A stretch of 64,000 bases of DNA, from NCBI RefSeq assembly GCF_947623445.1, contig NC_135246.1, forward strand, positions 16,103,856-16,167,855, read 5' to 3'. This DNA comes from Clavelina lepadiformis. Taxonomy: Eukaryota; Chordata; Ascidiacea; Aplousobranchia; Clavelinidae. The notes beneath the pieces are model-generated. The model was not told the DNA's origin, made no database searches, and worked only from the letters and a program-made list of their open reading frames with translations. A program made the translations under genes and the position numbers. Shown piece after piece: positions 1-9,306 of this stretch; position 1 is the stretch's first letter, and each line of letters starts with the position of its first letter.

Positions 1-290
1 ACGGTTGGGCAACTAGTAATTCAACCCGTCTCGCACACTTACGAGCCCGTTACGCCAACCGTTTTGTCACCGAACCGACGATAGAAAAGTCAACAGAAAT
101 GAGACCATCAGAGAAAAGTTAGGCGTAGAAGACGCCATCACTGAATATACAAAGAACAAAGTTAAGTTGGTTGGACACGTTGCAAGATCCACCTACAACT
201 GATGGACTTGCGCAATGGTTAATGGAGAATGATTTTTCGGAAGGCCTCCAAAAAGGTGGAACGATGAATTGAGAATTATAAATGAACTAA
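1..290 (+). mobile_element. LINE 3' relic (C-terminal end of a reverse transcriptase ORF)
   Basis: One forward frame from about 92 reads a degraded C-terminal tail of a non-LTR retrotransposon polyprotein. It shows TIREKLG, then KLVGHVARS, then GRPPKRWNDEL, the typical 'GH(V/I)xR ... GRPPxRW' ending of LINE proteins. At least two in-frame stops (after STYN and after NGE) show that it is dead. Upstream parts lie outside the window. It differs from the LINE at 33837-36930, whose equivalent ending reads GKRKRGRPKETW, so this is another family or subfamily. No tail or target-site duplication could be fixed. Confidence 0.6.
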
Positions 291-896
291 AGTACATGCT
301 TGCAAGATTAAGACTAAAATTGAAGAAATACTGTAACCCGCGAATCGACACGCGACAGATTGGTCGATTAAAGTGAACAGATATAATCTCATCACTGGAA
401 GAGAATTCAAAGTGGGTTAGGTAATTGGATAAAAAGATGAAGTTTACGTACATTTTTCAATTGTTAACCCTCGAGATGCCTATACAGTAATGTTGGTCAT
501 ATTCGGTGACGGCCTTACTTCTGCATCTAAGTGTTTCGATATGATATAATTTGGTTGATGGAATTAATATAGACGCCGTATAATATTTTAAAGCGTGAAG
601 GTTATATTTTTCATTTATTTGCGCAAGAAATAAAAAAAAATAAAAGACACGGGCGTAAGACATACACGCAACATATTTCAGATTTAAAAGGCAAGAAAGC
701 AATTGACTAGTTAGCTTGTTTTTTTAAACAGATTTTAATCGAAATTTTCTGGGAATTTAAACGGAGTTAAAAATCATCAGGAATTCGACACTCTGACTAC
801 TTAACTACGCAAGCGAGCCGAAAGTACTAAATGTCACGACAGATAAGAGTAACAGGAAAAATATATCTAACACACAATTAACAGTTTAAGACAAAT
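291..896. other. Intergenic stretch downstream of ST1
   Basis: I see no supportable gene here. It is AT-rich DNA between the LINE relic and the stop codon of ST1. Short open frames lack any recognisable domain. It should contain the ST1 3' untranslated region and polyadenylation site, which I did not pin down. Confidence 0.4.
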
Positions 897-3800
897 TCAG
901 GTGAGTGACGTCTCTTTCTCCCAACCTCCCGCCGTCAGAGTCGTTATGTTAAAAGTGTAACCAAAGGTTTCCATATCGACTTTGTAGATGCTCAAAATAC
1001 GCTCAATCACGTCCGGTTCAAGTTGAGAGTAATATTTCTTTATAAATAAAGCTGGATCTCTAGATTGGTTAATGACGTTTAGAGGAGATATGACGTCGGA
1101 TGAAATGTTTAGTTTATTCTCAGTGATCCATCTTGCATCTTTGAAAAATAAGATGAAACAAAAGAAAGACGAATTAGTTTTGAATTTTAACCACTTACGT
1201 TTTCAAAATGAAAAATGTACAAGATTGAAATAAATTCATTTCGACAAAATATCGTTTTATATATAGCTATAGTTTAAGTTAGTTCATGATTGTTGATTAT
1301 TTTGTCGTCACCTGTATTAAATGTTTCTAGCTTAGTGATGTAGTTGAAGGGAAATTTGCACGGGTCGCAGAGGCTCAACATGGGTTTAAAATGGGGGTCC
1401 AAGTAACCCGAACTTTTTGTGCCATAATCGGCAACATAATGGGCAAAATCGACAAACTCCATAAAATGACCATCTTCTGACCTAAAAAGAAAAAAAATTT
1501 CAACAAAAAGTACATTTTTAAATTTGACTTCTCTTTGCAATATAAGATAAGGTTAAAACCAACACAAGTAAGTTCTCACCCATTCCATTTTCCATACTTG
1601 TTTGGATAATTTAACATCGCCGGAAACCAGTTAAACCAAGCGTGGTAATAGAACTCTTTGGTGAACTTATTCGCCCAACCAGATGCCAAACGAGCCAATG
1701 GGTGACGCACGTTTATTATTCTAACAGCATTGTCATCCTTAGACATAAACAAATTTTTAGTAAAATTCCTTTCACAGGTTTTTAATTTTTCTGGACATAG
1801 ATTGTTCTAAAACCAAAGTTCAACGTGCAGAAGGCCTAACTAACGATTTTCAGTTAACAAAAAAAAAACTACAGAATTAGTGTTGAAGCATTTTGGCTGA
1901 AAAGTTTTGAACGTACAGTCATTCAATTTTATATACAGTACATATCACTTTTAAAATCAATTCAACAAAGAATTATAATCGTGCTTGAAACGAAGGAGAA
2001 AAGTAAAAAAATAGCATCAGAAGAAGTTTTCGGATTTGTTAACTGCATGCATATGGTACATTATTTGCTTCAAATTTTATGAACATGTCCATTTTGACAT
2101 CATCAGCATGTGCAAAAAAAGAAAAGTTCATTAACTTTAAATGGTCCCGATTCACAGCGGAATTTCTTATTTTTTCGTAAAAAGACCTCTATACATTTTT
2201 TTGTAAAGGGTTTCACATAAAAATGAATTTTATTTACTTCTGTACATTATAGAGACCAATATACATGCTGCCGACTCTTTTTGATGAAGTTACGTTCAAG
2301 ATTATGTTAGTTTATCACTTATTTTTCGTTTAAAACACACAGTCAAATACGCAATTCTTTGACAAAGGAATAACTGTGTACTTCGTCCATTCAAAGTTAA
2401 TTTGTTAGTCGGCTTAATAAAAACTATCGGTAACCTTTAATAGTTCTATTTTCCTCTCGCGACTAATTGCATTGAATGCTGCGATTTGACTTCTTTCAGC
2501 CTTGTCGAAAAAACCGTGATCTTCTGCCTCTTCTGGAGCACGAATCCTCCAGAAGAAATTGTTCCAGGTTTGACTTCCAGACTTCAGCACGAGACAGATC
2601 ATGGCCCGGTGCTCGTAGCTCGCCACAAAATTGCCGAATATGCCACCTGTAAAAGCGAACAGTAAAACATCTACAGTATATCCAACCTAATTTTACGTTT
2701 TAATTGCAATCTCGTAATTATACTTGTCGTAGATCCCTATCAACAATATCTTTAGTTAGTTAACTTTCTGGCAAGATTACTGAAAACTTCATCAAGTTTC
2801 TAAAATACGACGTGTGTTTTATGTCTATCATTTGGCCAATCTTCGATTACATGTAGCATATCCTAACTAAGAGGTGCAGGGTATAGACTAACTAATTAGA
2901 CATGCAAATAAACGCGTTGCACGCTGAATACGTGCGACAGGAGGGCATGTAATTCGGAAATTACAATAGATGTTTAATAACCTGTTTGCAACCCAAGAGT
3001 GCATCATATCTTCTGTATAAATGGATTTACAATAAAAATAATGCATTCTTGAAACCACATAACCATGTTAATTAATATGTATGTAACATGCATGGCGATT
3101 TTTCAATAAAGGCCTACAATATTCCAACAATACTAAACCTGTATCTCATATCACACAACAACAATTAGGGCGCATGAAATGCATCTTTGCGATTGTATAC
3201 CGGTTATGATACTGTAAAATGTCTCATGCAATTATTCAGCATTTTATTTTAGGCAGTTTTAAGACAATTAGTATCAAGTAAGATTTTCGTTGAAGTATAA
3301 ATTGAAATCATGATCTACCAGAGGTTTTGATATTTTTCCAACTTTGCTGATAATCTTTTCCATGTGCCTTGCACATCTTTGTAGCATTGGTGAGCCTGTC
3401 TTTAAACCTCTGCTCGATTTCGTGGTCATTTTTGACATCATAACTTGAAAGAGGTAAAACTGACAACCCAATTTCCTTGAAGATCTTGTTCATATACAAA
3501 CATACAACTTGATTACTTTGGGTTTTCTATTGAACTGAATGAGTTCAAATTAAAATGTCTACATCAGCTGCTTGGCTTCTGCGCCAATCAGTAACCTCGT
3601 AAACTACCACTATTAGCCTTGTAAATGTTTTTACTTATTATTTTCATCTACAAAATGACACAAATAAAATTCTGCAAATTCAAAACTTTCGACTGTTCAT
3701 CTTCCTTTTTAGACTTACCCGGTTAATTGAAGTTGATTTCTTTCTCTCTATGGTCTCGGTAAAAGGAGATAAGCCTGTATGTATTGAAGTTTTCGATTCT

Positions 3801-3919
3801 ACTTCTTTTTCCTTCGGCAGTGATTTTAAACCGACCATGAAAATGTTTGTTTGCAAAATGGCAAAGTAAAAAGCAGCAAAAAGCAGCAAGCAAGCCGTAC
3901 GCCGCTTCTTTATTCTCAT
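897..3919 (-). CDS. ST1: carbohydrate sulfotransferase, alpha subtype, intact, six exons
   Basis: Predicted Golgi type II membrane enzyme that moves sulfate from PAPS to a sugar hydroxyl; the acceptor cannot be read from sequence. Exons: 3919-3719, 3475-3319, 2646-2435, 1737-1580, 1481-1312, 1138-897, all with GT/AG borders and matching phases, giving 379 residues with no internal stop. The anchor is at about residues 8-32 (TACLLLFAAFYFAIL). The 5'-phosphosulfate motif LVLKSGSQTW is at 138-147. The 3'-phosphate motif NVRHPLARLASGW starts at 199, with Arg201, Arg206 and Ser209. CDPC is at 281-284, followed by KLETF. These match the HNK-1/chondroitin-4-O-sulfotransferase family in order and spacing. 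The start was chosen at 3919 because exon 1 then matches family length. The frame stays open upstream to 4063, so a longer N-terminus is possible. Its 5' side faces the transposon nest. Confidence 0.85.
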
Positions 3920-4182
3920 GTTTTTGCGCTTGCCGATATTCTCTGCTTGTGTAGCATGTAATGCTTGCACAATTGTGACGCCGTCGACAACACGGAAATG
4001 AAATACAAAGGTTTTAAAGAAGGCTATTGTTTTTGCATGTGATATTTGAGTAACGTGTTCCAAATTATATGATCTAATGCCTACAACAACATCACCGTTT
4101 GAATTAACTTTGAAGTGGCTCAGACGCCAATTGGTGTTACGGGTCTTGTATCAGTGTTTCTTTGTGTGCCTCTGTGTAAAAT
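3920..4182 (-). promoter_or_regulatory. ST1 5' flank with in-frame upstream extension
   Basis: This is sequence directly upstream of the ST1 start. The coding frame stays open for 48 more codons, up to an ATG at 4063. The same stretch is nearly identical upstream of ST5 (18160-18303) and partly upstream of ST4 (to 15882). It is either 5' untranslated sequence and promoter or an alternative N-terminus. No TATA box or other core element could be assigned with confidence. Confidence 0.35.
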
Positions 4183-4524
4183 GTATAACCCAGTGGTTCT
4201 CAAACTTTTTTCACATTCCTCTCTTACAAACCCAAACACTGTCAATTCCTCCCCAACAGAAATCATCAAACAACAATCAGTCCATATTAGCCAAATGATC
4301 TTTGGTTTTATGTCAAAGGTACTGCAGTAGTCGCCACTTAATAAACCCACCTCGGCCACGGGTCATTTTGCGCTTATAAAGCGGAATGTGTGTTTTCTTC
4401 AAATTAGAGCCTATAAATGACGGCACACAACGTCCACATACCACAGGCAAGTTTGTTGTCGCATGCAACAACTTTATTATTTGACTCTTGGAAGCACAGT
4501 TCGCTAAGTTTTCACGTTACTGTA

Positions 4525-6345
4525 GTTCTTAAAATTCTGAGTTATTAATCTTTTTGGACATGTATTAGGGCAGTTAAAGATTTCCATGCAGTTCGGTCCA
4601 ATGCGACATCTTTCACTTTTCGGTAGGTGGCATTAAGCTCCTGTAGATCCATACGGAAAGTGGCTTGCCAGGTCTTCTTTGATCTTCTTCGTTTGCGTTT
4701 TCACCTGATGAATCCCAGTCTACTGCAATGTTCAGGTGCCGGTAGTCTGGCATTCTGAGCACATGTCACACAAAGCGCATTCTGCGTTCAGTTATTTAGC
4801 TATTCAGGGTCAGTAAGCTACTTTTGTGTAAAATTGGATGTGGACATTGGCTTGTTGAGAGTTTCGCTGAAATGTTCTAAACATCGTGCGTTTTGCTTTT
4901 TTTTCAGTGAGCAGGGTGTCTCCATTCTTGTCTTTGGTTGGGATGCTTTTGTTGGACTTGGATTTAGTTAGTTGTTTGATAATTTTATGTAATACTCTTG
5001 TATCATTTCTATGAGACGCCTCTTGTGCTTCAGCGTTTTTCTTTTGTAACAATTTTTTTTATCTTTTCTGCATTTCCGTTTGACTTGTTGATGGTGTGAC
5101 TTATATACAGATTCTTCTCCTTTTGTTGTTCGTTTTCTGCTAGATCACGTCGACATTTTGCTTATTTCCTTTTGTCAATAAGTTTTCATGTTCTAGCTTG
5201 TAACCAACATTTCTTTTCAGTACCCGTTCGTTTCCCTATAGTCTCCGCTGCACAGAATGTTATTGCTTCTTCGAAGTGCCCCCACTGTTCTTCTATGTCG
5301 TCCGAATGCTGTAATATTTCGAATTCGCTTCTGAGCTTGAGTCGAAATTGTTTTGCAGTGTCATTATCTTTCAATTTTTTAGTTGCAAAAGGTTTGATTT
5401 GGGTTGATTTTTGGATTTTTCCTACTTCAATTTTAATGATGCTTTTGCCATGTAGTGATCAGATCCTACATCTGCACCTCTAAATGTTCCTACATTTTGC
5501 ATAGCTGATCTCCGTCGTTTACCGATGCAGATATAATTAACCAATCTCGCTTTTACTGTCTTTTTGTGGATGCCTTTATGATCAAAATAACTGTTTCCTA
5601 TGCACGGGCTGTTTGCGCTGCAAAACAAAAGAAGTCGCTCGCCATTATCATTTGTCTGTTCAGCTGATCCATGTGGCGCAATGACATGTTCTAGGCCTTG
5701 TCTGTTTTGGTCAATTTGAGCATTCAGGTCACCCATAAGAAGTTTTATGTCCTGATTGGGAATTTGGTCGATAGAGTCTTGTAATAGTTCATAGATTGAG
5801 TCGTTTTCATCTTCATCTGCCTCTTCTGTTGAAGCATACACTTGTATGATAGTAGTTTTTGCATACCTGGATTGCAATTTTGCTGCGAGTTTTCGATCAC
5901 TTACAGGTTTCCGTCCAATTAGTGCTTTTGCAGTATTGCGATTAAGTATAAGACCAACTCCGCTAACGTACAGGTGTTCGTGTCCAGAATACAGAATTGT
6001 CGTTCCGTTATTATCCTTTTTTCCTCTTTCGGTCCATCTCATCTCACTTATGCCTAGCACATTCAGTTTGTAGTTTCGGAATTATCTAAATAACTATGGG
6101 AATTTTCCAGGTTGATAAAGAGTTGGCACATTCCATGTTCCAATATTCACTGTTGTTTTAGTATTTAGAATCGAGTTCTTCATCAGGATCTGGGCGTCCT
6201 TTAGGCTTTGGCCCAGATCTGTCATATCAATTGCCGAACCGTCTTCATTGTACCGACATTGGTTTCTTTTACTGTTTCTGTAACAGTCAGGTATTTTGAC
6301 AAGGTCGGAGTGCTAACCCGCCGCCAAACCCACATTTTACAGCCC
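4525..6345 (-). mobile_element. APE-type LINE copy with the reverse transcriptase domain deleted
   Basis: On the reverse strand the order is: N-terminal part near 6130 (NIGTWNV-like), AP-endonuclease-like domain at about 6060-5422 (LGISEMRWTE, IIQVYAST, LLMGDLNAQI, GSDHYM), a linker at 5374-5186 (KDNDTAKQ) and 5052-4820. The sequence then jumps directly to the C-terminal tail at about 4818-4560. Compared with the LINE at 33837-36930, the segment equivalent to about 35310-36617, which holds the polymerase, is missing. Several stops and frameshifts also interrupt the ORF. Both LINE boundaries are approximate: the 3' end is placed where the paralogous ST5 flank stops matching (about 4525), and the 5' end is not sharply visible. 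Confidence 0.75.
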
Positions 6346-6362
6346 TAACCCTAACCTAACCA
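6343..6362. repeat. Short telomere-like repeat (CCCTAA)n
   Basis: Three imperfect CCCTAA units lie in the LINE 5' region. The paralogous place near 33820 lacks them, so this is a small local insertion or expansion. Confidence 0.4.
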
Positions 6363-7235
6363 ACAGCCGGTTTTGGTAGCGTCCTTGGCGGAGTTTTCGA
6401 GTTGACGAGTCCTTGCATATAATGTATAGCCTACCGTAGTAGGCAAACCATCATGATCGATGTACTCACGCTCATATTATGCGGAATCACTCCGAAAATG
6501 GGATTATTAAACGGAGTTTTAGGTTAATAAAGCGGAGCATTTTACTACAGGAACAAATGGAGTAAATCGTGACCGTGCTGAACTGGGCTTAATAGGCGGC
6601 CGGTCTTATTAACCGTGGGTTTATAAATCGGCGACTACTGCATAAATAAAAGTAAGCTTATAATGTCTGCAAATAATTTTCAATAAACTTTTGAAAGACA
6701 TTCCATTCATATTCCTCCCATAACGATCTTTCCTTCCTTAACATTACGAATTCCTCATAAGGGAGCCAAGTTGCTCAGTTTGAGAAGCACTGGTATAGCC
6801 TATAGTCTCTGTTAATCAACGTAACTTAAAGAGAGCAGTTTTAGGTGGTTTTAACAAAACGTAACACATCGCATAATTAAAAAAGCTGTTTTATTTTTGT
6901 TGTAATTACCGAATTTATTGGAAGCCTTTCGTTTGTAAACTTAGAATGAATTTTTATTTTTCCTATTCCATATCATTCAAAGCAATGGATGTGACTTACT
7001 GGCTTTCCTGATCAGAAGCAATGTCTCGTCTAAGGCTACCTTGCTACAACGAATGCTTATTATACCATCAACAATCAAACACAGAAATCTCTTAATTCGC
7101 GTCCCATGCCCTTTAGCTCTCATTATAGACACACAAGACTGACAAGTGCACTTACCATTCAATTTGAAATAAATATAGGCTACGCAAGAAGAAAATATAT
7201 TTTATCTAACACACAATTAACAGTTTAAGACAATT

Positions 7236-8210
7236 TCAGGTGAGTGATGTCTCTTTCTCCCAACCTCCCGCCGTCAGAGTCGTTTTGTTAAATGTGTAAC
7301 CAAAGGTTTCCATATCGAGTTTGTAGATGCTCAAAATACGCTCAATCACATCTGGTTTAAGTTGAGAGAAATAATAATCTTTTATCAGAGCAGCCGGATC
7401 TTTTGACTTGTTAATCACGTTTACAGACGATATGACATTGGCTGAAACGTTCAGTTTACTTTCGATGATCCATCTTGCATCTTTAAAAACAACAAATTAA
7501 AATTTAAAGAAAATAAAGCCCTGTTCAAAATTTTTCATAAAACGCTTATCTCGAAATAATCTTAAAATGTGTTTTCAGAGTTGCTCTTTTAATTATATAA
7601 TTGAGTGAACAGATTAGGCTGAAATATCTAGGGGTCAGTGTACCTGTATAAAAGGTTTCTAGTCTGGTGATATAATTGAAAGGAAATTTACACGGATCGC
7701 AATGAGACAAAATCGGTTTGAAATGTTGATCCAAGTTTTCTAAGCTCTCCGTTCCGTAATCTGCCACGTACTCAGCAAAATCAACAAACTCCATGAAATA
7801 ACCATCTCTTTCCCTGTGATCAAATTTTAATTTCTCACAAAAATCCGCGGTTTGAATCGTCCGCGGGTTGAATCGTCTGGGAGTTGAATCGTCCGTGGGA
7901 TGAAACGTCCAATGTTGAATGTTCCTGGGTTGAATCGTCCGCAGGTTGAATCGTCCGGGGTTGAATCGTCCGTGGGTTGAATCGTCCGACCACCACTGGT
8001 TCCCTTTTAAATGCTATTGCTAACTTGACTTACCGTCTTCGTCTTCGTCTTCTGTTGGCGCGTTTTCTTTTGCGAAGTCGGTCGAGAACTGCCGGATACA
8101 ATCTTTCGTTTAAAATTTTTACGTAAATCACTACGTTTAAGCAGAACTATTACAGCAATCATCGAGTAAGAAACACGAAACAGAGTCGAACGCCGGTAGC
8201 TTGCTTTCAT
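7236..8210 (-). pseudogene. ST2: beta-subtype sulfotransferase remnant lacking exons 2-4
   Basis: Recognisable parts are exon 1 (8210-8034, MKASYRRSTLFRVSYS with the membrane anchor), exon 5 (7813-7644, with ERDGYFMEFVDF, CDPC, RLETF) and exon 6 (7480-7236, ending GGWEKETSLT). Exons 2 to 4, which carry both PAPS-binding motifs, are absent, and a 16-base minisatellite (7841-7990) sits where they should be. Compared with intact ST9, exon 1 has an extra A after the anchor, a deletion of about 20 bases and another small indel, so the stem region is read in a changed frame. Exon 6 has one additional Tyr codon. It cannot make an active sulfotransferase. The lost exons have close relatives in ST5. 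The gene sits head-to-head with ST3. Confidence 0.8.
7841..7990. repeat. 16-base minisatellite inside ST2
   Basis: About nine imperfect copies of a unit like GGTTGAATCGTCCGCG run in tandem with no spacers. The array occupies the place of exons 2-4 of ST2. It borders exon 5 on one side and a short piece of intron before exon 1 on the other. No similar array is in the intact paralog ST9. Confidence 0.85.
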
Positions 8211-9306
8211 TCTTGCCGATTTCGTTTAAGGTATGAGCTTTCATACAAACACAACAACTCTTTGAGAAACCTTTCTCTTCTAGTGTTTTAACTTTGTATG
8301 CTCATGTTGTCTTCAACACTAGGCTGTTTGAAACCTGATAAGCCTAACACCTTTGTGGTATCTTTATCACTGGAATTCGATCATTCGTGGACGAAGTACA
8401 TTGAGGTATATTCCGTTAGAACTGGTCAGTGCGACCAAGTTACAGTATATTATTACAACAAATTATCTCAAAAAACTTTACTGTCATGTCGATAAGGTTT
8501 TCATTTCGAGACAAGCAAGAAAATAGTGATCAATTATATTGTTTAGCGGAGAAGCAAGCCGACCGGTTAACCGATCATAAGTATGGTTGTATTAAGTCCT
8601 TCTTCCGGCATTAGAACACCACGACCTGGGATGCAGCGACGCTAATGATTAAGTTGCTGTTTTGCAAGTTTTCTGGTTCCTTGTTATAATGAGCTTTGTG
8701 TATTATCCTCGAACGAAGAACGTTATCTCTATATAGCACGCTTGTGTAAGGTTTTTCTTTTGGCAGGTAGCTACAGTGAGGAAAAAACGTTTTTTTCCCT
8801 GTCTGTTTAAGCCCAACTATTAAATAAGTAACCAAGCAACTGGTAACTATCTTCACTTTGAATCAGTTAAGAGCCATGAGGTAGAGTAATATTCAATTTT
8901 CGTATAAACAGTTCTGTTCTTCCAGTAAACAGCCGATTATTCCAAATTTAAAAATCTTGCGGTAATGTGTTAGGCTGCCACTATTTCACCAGAAAACATT
9001 GTAGCCTACGTCCAAAACTTTTTTCACAGATTTTGGTTAATCTAACGTTAATTTTATAACATAGTAACCTAAACCTAACCTGAATCTTCCTTCCAGCTTA
9101 AATCTGATTACAGCTAAATCATAAATAACTAAAATCAACTTTTTGCATGTCAATTTTCCTAACCTAATCCCCTATCTTTAACTACGAAACGCTTGACTTA
9201 CTTTCGGTCACTCTCTACGTTTTAACTACATGAAATTAACCTATGACAAATTGTTTAGGTTTTTGCTCGTGATTTGATTTCTTTAAACTGAGGTCGATAT
9301 CTTTAA
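8211..9306. promoter_or_regulatory. Shared divergent intergenic region between ST2 and ST3
   Basis: This 1.1 kb separates the starts of the reverse gene ST2 and the forward gene ST3, so promoters for both should lie here. The sequence is paralogous, inverted, to the region between ST8 and ST9 (27848-30889). Similarity covers about 8300-8440 (to about 30680-30840) and 8440-9300 (to about 27900-28890). That both flanks are kept suggests a shared control region, although recent duplication alone could explain it. No core promoter motif was assigned. Confidence 0.4.

Larger units (their letters stand above)
4325..6640. mobile_element. pogo/Tigger-like DNA element nested in the hAT element
   Basis: The left end at 4325 reads CAGTAGTCGCCACTTAATAA and then ACCCAC. 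The right end, read on the reverse strand from 6640, reads CAGTAGTCGCCGATTTATAA and then ACCCAC. These are inverted repeats of about 28 bases with few differences. The CAGTAGTC-type end resembles Tigger/pogo elements of the Tc1-mariner superfamily, which target TA. Paralogous ends at 18564 and 33443 are preceded by TA, while both ends here carry TG. No transposase is visible. Its middle is occupied by LINE sequence. Confidence 0.5.
4191..6792. mobile_element. hAT-like DNA element hosting two further insertions
   Basis: The left end reads CAGTGGTTCTCAAACT at 4191. The right end, read on the other strand from 6792, is CAGTGCTTCTCAAACT, so 15 of 16 bases match as terminal inverted repeats. The flanks are gtataacc (4183-4190) and gtatagcc (6793-6800), an 8-base target-site duplication with one difference, as expected of hAT transposons. 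The 'CAGTGGTTCTCAA' type of end is known from many hAT families. No hAT transposase frame is visible, so this is non-autonomous and filled with other elements. Half copies with the same end and the same target site lie at 18429 (left half) and 33291 (right half). Confidence 0.7.

Noticed and set aside
7841-7990. CRISPR-like array
   Set aside because: The units of about 16 bases touch each other with no unique spacers, and the setting is an animal gene intron; it is a minisatellite.
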